NCBI RefSeq assembly: GCF_025370255.1
Contig: NZ_JAMTCD010000027.1
Span: 1-50,092 of the forward strand
Reading direction: 5' to 3'
Length of the DNA: 50,092 nt
Origin: Shewanella holmiensis
Lineage (GTDB): Bacteria; Pseudomonadota; Gammaproteobacteria; Enterobacterales; Shewanellaceae
The notes beneath the pieces are model-generated. The model did not search any database. It was not told the DNA's origin and was given only the letters and a program-made list of their open reading frames with translations. A program made the position numbers and the translations under genes. Shown in pieces: positions 19,051 to 25,822 of this stretch; positions within the stretch are counted from its first letter, which is position 1; every line of letters begins with the position of its first letter.

Positions 19051-19759
19051 TGGCAAACAAATAACCTTCACCGTGGACGGTAACAAATAAATCTGCCTGA
19101 AGCTTATTGCGTAAACGGCGGATAATCACGTCTATGGTTCTGTCATTGACATCTTCATTCCGATGACTTGTTTGCTGCATTAAACGTTCGCGAGATAACA
19201 CCTGTTGTGGGTGTAAAGCAAAAGCCGTCAGTAGCTCAAATTCCGCTTTGGTGAGTTTAATCACTTCATCACCGCGAGATAACTTACGGCTATTCAGTTC
19301 TAAAACATATTGGTCGAAAACAATTAAGTCGTCACATTTTTCAAATTGCTCTACCACTTCCTGCTGGGCTTTTTTTACTAACGAAATCCGCCAAAGCAAG
19401 TTTTTAACCCTAACGAGTAACTCTCTTAGTTCAAACGGTTTAGTGACATAATCATCGGCGCCCATTTCAAGGCCAACAATTTTATCTATGGTTTCATCTC
19501 TACCAGTAACCAAAATAATACCGACATCTGAACGGCTACGAAGATCACGGGCTAAACTTAAGCCATCAACACCGGGCAAATTCACATCTAGCATCACTAA
19601 ATCTATATGTTGTTTAGCAAACTGTTGCCACATTTCTTCACCATCTGCGGCCTCAAGTACCCGATAACCTTCACGCTCAAAGTATCCTTTTAGCCGTGCA
19701 CGTATTACCGCCTCATCATCAACTACGAGTACAGTACTTGCTAACCCAGTATGTGCCAT
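19034..19759 (-). CDS. torR: TorR, OmpR-family response regulator
   Basis: This 241-residue regulator has an N-terminal receiver with DDE at 14-16, phospho-acceptor Asp58 in VMLDVNLPGVDG and Lys107 in DDYVTKPFELRELL. The C-terminal winged helix (about 140-238) includes LTKAEFELLTAFALHPQQVL and DVIIRRLRNKL. Phospho-TorR activates torECAD and, in Shewanella, the porin gene torF. A perfect TorR box lies 40 bp before its own start (19799-19814), identical in sequence to the box before torF, so autoregulation is likely. It overlaps torT tail to tail. Confidence 0.95.
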   Translation of the reverse strand: MAHTGLASTVLVVDDEAVIRARLKGYFEREGYRVLEAADGEEMWQQFAKQHIDLVMLDVNLPGVDGLSLARDLRSRSDVGIILVTGRDETIDKIVGLEMGADDYVTKPFELRELLVRVKNLLWRISLVKKAQQEVVEQFEKCDDLIVFDQYVLELNSRKLSRGDEVIKLTKAEFELLTAFALHPQQVLSRERLMQQTSHRNEDVNDRTIDVIIRRLRNKLQADLFVTVHGEGYLFATKVED

Positions 19760-19798
19760 TTCATTTTCCAGATAGAGTGAAATCGATACCCGTTATTA

Positions 19799-19814
19799 TT
19801 CATAATTTTTCATA
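19799..19814 (-). promoter_or_regulatory. TorR box in the torR promoter
   Basis: TTCATA-ATTT-TTCATA on the plus strand, so TATGAAAAATTATGAA on the torR strand. It lies 40-55 bp before the torR ATG, where it would overlap the torR promoter. Its position suggests repression of torR by its own product, as known in E. coli; direct evidence for this organism is lacking. Confidence 0.65.
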
Positions 19815-19863
19815 TTTGCCTATAAAGATATCAAAGGAATGAGTAGCTGGTAGCAAAAAAAGC

Positions 19864-19914
19864 CTAAAAAAATGGACCTGAATATCACTAAGGGAGTGAC
19901 GTTTCAGATCCACT
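19864..19914 (-). terminator. Terminator downstream of torF
   Basis: On the minus strand TGGATCTGAA pairs with TTCAGGTCCA (one G-T pair). A small inner stem TCAC/GTGA sits in the loop, and seven T follow. It begins about 33 bp past the torF stop and separates torF from torR. Confidence 0.8.
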
Positions 19915-19946
19915 AACAATATTTACCGCGAAGCGGCTATTGCAGG

Positions 19947-20696
19947 TTAGAAACTTTTGTTAATACCGACAACGAAGCGATCATCAAAAATTTCAGTTTG
20001 GGTACCATACACTTTATGATCAGAATCAACTGTGCTGCCATGATAACGCACGTCAAAATTAATCCCTGCATAGGCTTTACTGACACCAAGGTTCCAGTGT
20101 CCCCAACCTTCTGCCCCCTCGCCATCTAAATCTTGGTAACCGACACTGCCTGACACTTTCCAGCCACTGTCGAATTGATAACTTGGGTGTACTGCGTAGT
20201 TCACACCTTGCCAGCCATCAACACCAAACCAGTCATCAACCGTTGGTGTCACTTCTAGTTGCACGTTGGCACGGCCAAACTGCTTGCCCACTTTAATCCA
20301 TAATTCAGTGTAGTTTGAATAAGAGGCACCCGGATAAAGGTAAGAAAAGACCATCACGTCATAGGTAATGCCGCTTTCGCCGAACTCGCCAGCTTTACCA
20401 ATATATGGTGCGGTTACAATTTCTAAATTAGGATCGGCAAACTTAATATTAGAAGCAAAAACACCAGTATACCAACCATCATCGTTAGCCCAGCCTAAGG
20501 TGCCTTGTACCACAGGAACGTCGCCGTCCATCGTTTCAGATTCACCACGAAAAACATAATCAGATGCAAAAGTCATGTTACCGCTGATTTTACCGCCAAA
20601 TACGTCGGCATCATCTGCGGCAAACGCAAATGGCACAGCTGATAAAAGCATGCTGCCAAGTAAAACCGATTGAGTCAGTTGATGTATTTTGTTCAT
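19947..20696 (-). CDS. torF: TorF, outer-membrane porin-like protein of the TorR regulon
   Basis: This 249-residue protein has a signal peptide ending in AFA (near residue 26). Beta-strand repeats follow (GNMTFASDYVFRGESETM, WYTGVFASNIKFAD and so on), and the C-terminus is VVGINKSF with a terminal Phe. This is the TIGR02001/Nod-like outer-membrane fold seen in the Shewanella TorF protein. ATG 20696 is used (AGGGTGATAATT upstream); the GTG at 20705 is part of that site. TorF is thought to help TMAO cross the outer membrane. Four TATGAA half-sites lie upstream. The name rests on its position beside torR and on the TorR box as well as on the fold. Confidence 0.82.
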   Translation of the reverse strand: MNKIHQLTQSVLLGSMLLSAVPFAFAADDADVFGGKISGNMTFASDYVFRGESETMDGDVPVVQGTLGWANDDGWYTGVFASNIKFADPNLEIVTAPYIGKAGEFGESGITYDVMVFSYLYPGASYSNYTELWIKVGKQFGRANVQLEVTPTVDDWFGVDGWQGVNYAVHPSYQFDSGWKVSGSVGYQDLDGEGAEGWGHWNLGVSKAYAGINFDVRYHGSTVDSDHKVYGTQTEIFDDRFVVGINKSF

Positions 20697-20751
20697 AATT
20701 ATCACCCTATGTTTACCACTTATTATTGATAGGATGACTATAGGGAAAACT

Positions 20752-20810
20752 TATGAATGGCTATTGTGCTTGATATGAATTGATAAAAAATGAATATGAA
20801 AAATTATGAA
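20752..20810 (-). promoter_or_regulatory. TorR box and phased half-sites upstream of torF
   Basis: TATGAA-AAAT-TATGAA at 20795-20810 is the same 16-mer as the torR box. Further TATGAA half-sites lie at 20774-20779 and 20752-20757. Starts are spaced 22, 21 and 10 bp, all close to whole helical turns. A possible -10, TATAGT, lies at 20737-20742 on the minus strand, with a poor -35. Confidence 0.75.
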
Positions 20811-20852
20811 CACAAAGGTTAATTCACTTGCAGAGGTATGAGTGCAGCCCTG

Positions 20853-21203
20853 TTAACGCTCACTTTGGCGAGTGTTTAGGAGCTGACAGATTTGTTGCCA
20901 AAGTTGACGTTTTTCATCACCATTTTGCATCACATCATTAAGCGGAGCGGTAACCAGCCAGGCGACCCGTGGGCGACGTTTGGTTTTACGCATATCCCAA
21001 ACAACCTGTGGGCCTTTGTGGATTTCACAGTCAAAATCACACTCATCTAGCGTCACATTAACCAGCCCAAGTACCTGTTCAATAAACGACTGCGCCGACA
21101 AGTCAGCATCTATATCATGCAATACTAAAAAAGGTTTACCCGGCTTGTCGGCACTGCGCCAACGAGTAATGTTCATTGCATCAAGAAACGCTGATTTTTC
21201 CAT
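20853..21203 (-). CDS. holD: HolD-like DNA polymerase III psi subunit
   Basis: This 116-residue protein resembles E. coli HolD at both ends. The N-terminus FLDAMNITRWRSADKPG corresponds to the QLGITQWSLRRPG region that binds the chi subunit. The C-terminus PLNDVMQNGDEKRQLWQQIC matches the ALxDLxxNxxxRxxLWQQIC helix. Psi links chi and single-strand-binding protein to the clamp-loader. The start is ATG 21203; the GTG at 21209 is an alternative. HolD is poorly conserved, so the call rests on these two motifs plus the presence of rimI, its E. coli neighbour, on the same strand beyond the tor locus. Confidence 0.78.
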   Translation of the reverse strand: MEKSAFLDAMNITRWRSADKPGKPFLVLHDIDADLSAQSFIEQVLGLVNVTLDECDFDCEIHKGPQVVWDMRKTKRRPRVAWLVTAPLNDVMQNGDEKRQLWQQICQLLNTRQSER

Positions 21204-21445
21204 GTTCACTGTCTAAAAACCCATTGTGCGTTAAGAATATCAGGTTAGCGGGGATGAGGGAAAGCCAATGTCATAATCCTAACTCCCTTGCCCATGTTTA
21301 CAACATTGGCTTAAATGCTATTAACCAATTGCAATGGAATGAGTTAACCGTTGTTGTGTGTCATAACGAGGTGAGCTTAGTCAAAAATGGGGGATGCGTT
21401 CAACACTCAGCGTACAAATTACCCGCTGCATTTCTAAATATTCCA

Positions 21446-21494
21446 AACCTGCAACCTGCAACCTGCAACCTGCAACCTGCAACCTGCAACCTGC
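21446..21494. repeat. Seven tandem copies of the heptamer AACCTGC
   Basis: Seven perfect head-to-tail copies occupy 49 bp between holD and the nagB terminator. No gene crosses it: the plus-strand open frame over this stretch has no ribosome-binding site or recognisable motif. Perfect copies suggest recent slippage. The rest of 21204-21535 holds nothing else I can identify. Confidence 0.95.
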
Positions 21495-21535
21495 TTTACA
21501 ATCAGCATAAAGATGGCAATAAAATTTTCCCATAA

Positions 21536-21566
21536 AAAAAGTCATGTTAATCAACATGACTTTTTA
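21536..21566 (-). terminator. Terminator of nagB (probably bidirectional)
   Basis: GTCATGTT (21541-21548) and AACATGAC (21553-21560) pair around AATC. A-runs on the left and T-runs on the right give a U-tract on both strands. It lies about 43 bp past the nagB stop. Confidence 0.85.
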
Positions 21567-21608
21567 AGAGGCAATATGTCAGGTTAACCCTGGCATAGGT
21601 CAAACCGG

Positions 21609-22409
21609 TTAAATGAATAGTCCAAAGGTTTGATTAATTTTTTGGTGCTCTTGGTTTGCCCATTGAAAATATTCTTGCTCGGTTAATTCGCTAGCGGCAT
21701 CTTTATCGATAAGAATAATTGCATTTTCATGCATTTGTAAGGCTGACGCTGGACACATAGCCGTTACAGGACCGGTGATCATTTGCTTAACCGCAGCGGC
21801 TTTATTCTTGCCCGTTGCCATAAGTAATACATAACGTGCATCAAGAATAGTTGCTATCCCCATGGTCATTGCCATAGTTGGTTGATATTCGTCTTTTTTA
21901 AATAAACGACTGTTATCTTGTAACGTTTGCTTGGTTAAGGTTTTAATTCGAGTACGCGACGCTAAGCTTGAAGTCGGTTCGTTAAAACCGATATGGCCAT
22001 TTGCACCAATACCTAAAATTTGTAAATCTACGCCACCCGCATTTTTAATTTGTTCTTCGTATGCAAGACCTTGCACGCGAGGATTTTGATCATTACGACA
22101 AGTTGGTAAATATGTCTTTTCTTGATCAATATTGACATGATCAAACAAATTTTGTTTCATGAAAGTACGATAGCTTTGTGGATTTTCTGCTTCAATATTA
22201 TGATATTCATCAAGATTAAATGTAGTCACATTTTCAAAGCTTAATTGGCCTTTTTGATGATATTCCACTAACTGCTTATACAAACTAATTGGCGTACTAC
22301 CCGTTGCAAGACCTAAAACAGGATTTGTTTTTTGTTTGATGACTTCTGCAACCCATTGAGCTGCACCGCTCGCAACTTGCTCTGCATTTTCTAAAATAAT
22401 AATTTGCAT
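21609..22409 (-). CDS. nagB: Glucosamine-6-phosphate deaminase NagB (type I)
   Basis: This 266-residue enzyme converts glucosamine-6-phosphate to fructose-6-phosphate and ammonia. The motifs are GLATGSTP (near residue 34), TFNLDEYHNI with the catalytic Asp, then LGIGANGHIGFNEP with the catalytic His, and ATGKNKAAAVKQM. The length equals E. coli NagB. ATG 22409 follows GGGATATTT; the longer frame adds a segment with no such site. It stands alone, with no nagA, nagK or transporter nearby, so it may feed from amino-sugar genes elsewhere. Many Shewanella use a different, SIS-type deaminase in their Nag operon, so this could be a second enzyme. Confidence 0.95.
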   Translation of the reverse strand: MQIIILENAEQVASGAAQWVAEVIKQKTNPVLGLATGSTPISLYKQLVEYHQKGQLSFENVTTFNLDEYHNIEAENPQSYRTFMKQNLFDHVNIDQEKTYLPTCRNDQNPRVQGLAYEEQIKNAGGVDLQILGIGANGHIGFNEPTSSLASRTRIKTLTKQTLQDNSRLFKKDEYQPTMAMTMGIATILDARYVLLMATGKNKAAAVKQMITGPVTAMCPASALQMHENAIILIDKDAASELTEQEYFQWANQEHQKINQTFGLFI

Positions 22410-23194
22410 AAATATCCCAATAAAAAAACAATAATGAACGTTAATCAAAGACCCACGCATATTAGCATAAATTTAAACGGCAAAAAGCTCTGCATTGCCC
22501 ACCCATGCTGGTGAAATTAATTCAACTAGGTAATTTTTTGCTTAAAAGACTTATTAAGTATCTGCTTAATGAACAAAGATCCCGACAGCAATTTTTAACC
22601 CTGCTGAAGATTTACCATTGGCGTGAGTAATCAACCAATTCCCGGAGAATTAGCTTAAAACGCCCGCGATATGGGCGCTGATAACTCCGGTGACACTCAT
22701 TGGCAAAGAAAGACACATCCCAAATAGATGATGGTTACTTTATAACTAAACTGAAAATTAATCACTAATTAGCGCTTAATTTATCTCTCAATTTGAGTGG
22801 TTTGATTTAATGATAATGCATTGAAGTGAAAATCAGAAAACAGATATTTTGGGATTACTGAGTCAACTTTAGCGCCTTTCCCCCCAAAAAATGGTCATGC
22901 CACTGGGACTCTGCTTACACATATATACTCAATTCTATAAGTGGTATTAAGCCCTGTTACCCATGACATTAAACAACACAACAACGCTAAGCTCCCCCCG
23001 CCAATGACAAAAACTGGCTATGTTAATCTGTTATTGGCATGTACATCCTTAAAGCAGCGGATGATGTGCAATAACTAAATCACCTTTGTTACCCTGTTCA
23101 GTTGATTTCTCGTTTTTGATGGCAAATTGTTGGAGATTTTTATAAGAAAGAAACTTTTTGATTTTAAGGGAGGGTTACACTGGAGCAGCGACAC
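22410..23194. other. Gene-free region between nagB and an IS5 remnant
   Basis: I find no supported gene. One clear structure is present: CCGGAG (22642-22647) with CTCCGG (22685-22690), enclosing CGCCC (22661-22665) with GGGCG (22673-22677). The remainder is AT-rich with stops in all frames at short intervals. Confidence 0.5.
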
Positions 23195-23544
23195 CCGATA
23201 GTGAGTGTATTGGAAAGAGTCGCAGCGGTAAGGCAACGAAAATTCATTTGGTCGTGGATTGTGGTGGATTACCATTCTAATTCGAGATATCAGAAAGCCA
23301 GAGAAAATGATATTGCGCGTGCCGAGAGTCTTGTTGACCACCTTAGGGAGGGAACGTATTTATCGCTGATAAAGGATATGACAACGACGCTTTAAGGGCA
23401 TATGTTTAAGCAAAAGGTGGGGAAACCGTTATACCAAAGCGAAATTATGGACAAGATATCGACAAAGAAAGTATGGATTGGTGCTTCTACAAGTATCGAC
23501 ATCTGGTTGACAATGCTTTCAGGAGGATTAATTACTTACTTTAA
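23195..23544 (+). pseudogene. Decayed IS5-family transposase fragment
   Basis: Fragments of one transposase appear in shifting frames. IGKSRSGKATKIHLVVDCGG starts at 23209. DIARAESLVDH, starting at 23309, is in a second frame. ADKGYDNDALRAYV starts at 23365, back in the first frame, then a TAA (23407-23409), then AKGGETVIPKRNYGQD and CFYKYRHLVDNAFRRI to a stop at 23542-23544. These are the central and C-terminal DDE motifs of IS5-family (IS427-like) enzymes, with DKGYD and the YxxRHLVxNAF Glu-region equivalent. At least two frameshifts and one internal stop make it inactive. No intact terminal repeats were identified. Confidence 0.85.
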
Positions 23545-23884
23545 TATCAACAATATATAATAAAATAACAAGAAATTAAGCCAGTATAGTATCACTGGCG
23601 TTTACTATAATGTGGCTGTGGCTGCCGATGCATTGCTGAGTAAAATGTGCACAGCAAAGTTCAACACGCCCCTAGGTTGTCCGAATTCAGTTGACCAGGT
23701 CATAACATAGTCGAGAATAATTAAAGGTAACATAGCGCACAGTTTTCGTGGAATGGCAACGAAGACTATTTGAACTCAACTAAGACATTATTTTTATAAA
23801 AATGGCTTGAAAACAATCTATATTATTGATTAATAATCTTAAAATATTGTCTTCGTTTTTGTATGGTTATCTAAATCAAGCTCA

Positions 23885-24595
23885 TTACTCTTGAAAATAT
23901 CGGGCAAATATAACCAACAAGTCTGGGTCACACATATTAGTGAGTTTTTTGATATCTAAACAGGTAATTGAACCGTAACTCGTTTCAATGATTTGCTGAT
24001 CTCTTAGTTCTCCTAACAGTTTTGACCAGTGCTGGCGGCTGCAGCCTGTTACGCTTGATAAATCTGCCATTGAAATTGGTAAGGTGTTTTTTCCTTTATG
24101 AGATAAAACAGAAAAAGTGACGGTTAAATAGATAAGCAATGTGTCATGCTTTCCTACCTTATTAGCAACAACCCAGAATTCTCTGGTTGCACTTAACGAC
24201 ATTTGTGAACGATTGATAAAGAAATCAAACAGTGCCATAGAGCTAGAGCAAAGTTGGTAAACCGATTTCTGGGGATAGATGGTTAATTCAGTGTCACAGA
24301 GTGCTTCATAGAGAATTTCAACATCTTCAAAATCATACCAAGTGTAGTTAGGGACCAATATTTGATGGTCGCTCCAAATGAACATGGTGACGAAATCACC
24401 ACTTTTTCTGACTAGAGATTCTTTTATAAATCCGTCGTCGATAAACAGCATGCCTACTGATTTATCTAGCGGAAAAAGTTCGCCTTTTTTTAATGTTCTT
24501 TTGAGTACATTACCATTAAGTGCAGAAATAATTTCCTGTTCAACCCCTGCATATGCAAGTGTCTTCTCTATCTTTTTGATTTTTAACTGTTTCAT
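23885..24595 (-). CDS. Crp/Fnr-family transcriptional regulator divergent from dms operon
   Basis: This 236-residue protein has an N-terminal cyclic-nucleotide-binding-like beta-roll (about 25-125: LKKGELFPLDKSVGMLFIDD, DTELTIYPQKSVYQL). A dimerisation helix (about 130-165) and a Crp-type winged helix follow, with ISMADLSSVTGCSRQHWSKL and a wing near GSITCLDIKKL. The N-terminal Cys set of Fnr is missing, so an Fe-S oxygen sensor is unlikely. The cAMP-contact motif of Crp is not evident either, so the signal is unknown. ATG 24595 is preferred to TTG 24613. The gene is divergent from dmsE with a 262-bp gap, which suggests control of the dms operon; that is inference from position. Confidence 0.82.
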   Translation of the reverse strand: MKQLKIKKIEKTLAYAGVEQEIISALNGNVLKRTLKKGELFPLDKSVGMLFIDDGFIKESLVRKSGDFVTMFIWSDHQILVPNYTWYDFEDVEILYEALCDTELTIYPQKSVYQLCSSSMALFDFFINRSQMSLSATREFWVVANKVGKHDTLLIYLTVTFSVLSHKGKNTLPISMADLSSVTGCSRQHWSKLLGELRDQQIIETSYGSITCLDIKKLTNMCDPDLLVIFARYFQE

Positions 24596-24744
24596 TTGGA
24601 CCAATCCAGCCAAGCGTTTAAATTAAATGCTTTTTACAACCGATGTAGATTAGCCGTTTTTCGATGGCGATTCCCTCTAATGTGTCACAAATCATAGTTT
24701 TGTAACGAATCATTATTCGATTTCTAAATGTGTGATTCTCAGAT

Positions 24745-24782
24745 TGACTCTTTGTAAAGTACTTACCATTTGTAAGGTTATT
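24745..24782. promoter_or_regulatory. Candidate operator region between the Crp/Fnr-like gene and dmsE
   Basis: Two overlapping inverted repeats occur here: GTAA-agtac separated by A from TTAC, and CTTAC-CATTT-GTAAG. TTTGTAA appears twice. They lie roughly 80-110 bp before the dmsE start. They could bind the divergent regulator, but AT-rich DNA gives such patterns by chance. Confidence 0.3.
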
Positions 24783-24857
24783 AATGGTTTAAGCTTGGTT
24801 TAGTTTGTTAACGATTCCATTTGAATGTTTTCATTCAAAACTATTCAAGGTGCCACA

Positions 24858-25808
24858 ATGAAGCATTGTAAATTTTATTCACGCTTATTAAGTCTATTGC
24901 TATTCAGTAGCAGTATTTTGGCTGTCCAAGCCACCCCATGGGACGACCTTAGCGGTGAACAATTAGAACAACAATTAGTAGACAAGTTCGCTGAAGGTAA
25001 GTATTCCCCTAAAGGCGCTGATAACTGTTTGACTTGTCACCGCAAAAACGAAACCGTCATGGCGTTATTTAGTGGCGTGCACGGTAACATTGCCAGCAGT
25101 GACTCACCTATGGCAGGCCTGCAATGTGAAGCTTGTCATGGCCCGCAAGGTCAGCATAATCGCGGCGGTAAAGAGCCGATGATTGCGTTTGGTGCCGACA
25201 GCAAATTGTCTGCCCCAACCCAAAACACCGTTTGCCAAGGCTGTCATAACGACCCTGAGCAAATGGCATGGCATACCAGCACCCATAATCTAGAAGAAAT
25301 TGCCTGTGCCGATTGTCACACCATTCATGCCGCTACTGACCCCACGTTAGATAAGTTGTCGGTGAATGACACCTGTACTTCATGCCACACCCAAGAAAAA
25401 GCTGACATGAACAAGCGCTCATCACACCCAATGAAATGGGACCAAATGACCTGTATTGATTGTCATGCACCGCACGGTTCAATGAGTGAAAGCGCCCTAG
25501 TTAAGCCAACCGTTAACGATACCTGTTATAGCTGTCACGCTGAAAAACGCGGCCCATTCCTATGGGAGCACGCACCGGTTACCGAAAGCTGTGTGTCATG
25601 TCATAACCCACACGGCAGCGTCAACGACAACTTATTAGATAACCGCGCACCGCAGTTATGTCAGCAATGTCACGCCGCAGATGGTCACGCAAGTCGCGTG
25701 GTACCAGAGCCCGGAATGGATGCCTTTGGTGGTGGAAAAAGTTGCCTTAACTGTCATAGCCAAATTCATGGTTCTAATCACCCAGCTGGCAGTCTGCTGC
25801 AACGCTAA
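24858..25808 (+). CDS. dmsE: DmsE, periplasmic decaheme cytochrome c (MtrA family)
   Basis: This 316-residue cytochrome has ten CXXCH motifs in order: CLTCH, CEACH, CQGCH, CADCH, CTSCH, CIDCH, CYSCH, CVSCH, CQQCH and CLNCH. The count and spacing are those of MtrA/DmsE. A signal peptide covers about residues 1-25 (VQA). DmsE carries electrons across the periplasm into the DmsF barrel towards surface DmsA. ATG 24858 has AAGGTGCCACA before it; ATG 24825 in the same frame would place 11 extra residues before the signal and has no comparable site. The stop overlaps an in-frame ATG of the next gene. Confidence 0.95.
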   Translation: MKHCKFYSRLLSLLLFSSSILAVQATPWDDLSGEQLEQQLVDKFAEGKYSPKGADNCLTCHRKNETVMALFSGVHGNIASSDSPMAGLQCEACHGPQGQHNRGGKEPMIAFGADSKLSAPTQNTVCQGCHNDPEQMAWHTSTHNLEEIACADCHTIHAATDPTLDKLSVNDTCTSCHTQEKADMNKRSSHPMKWDQMTCIDCHAPHGSMSESALVKPTVNDTCYSCHAEKRGPFLWEHAPVTESCVSCHNPHGSVNDNLLDNRAPQLCQQCHAADGHASRVVPEPGMDAFGGGKSCLNCHSQIHGSNHPAGSLLQR

Positions 25809-25822
25809 TGGAGAGCAAGATT

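Noticed and set aside
21176..21535. 119-residue plus-strand frame across the heptamer array
   Set aside because: It overlaps holD antisense, includes the low-complexity AACCTGC repeat and has no ribosome-binding site or family motif.
23885..24595. Fnr-type oxygen sensor
   Set aside because: The N-terminal Cys motif needed for the Fe-S cluster is absent.
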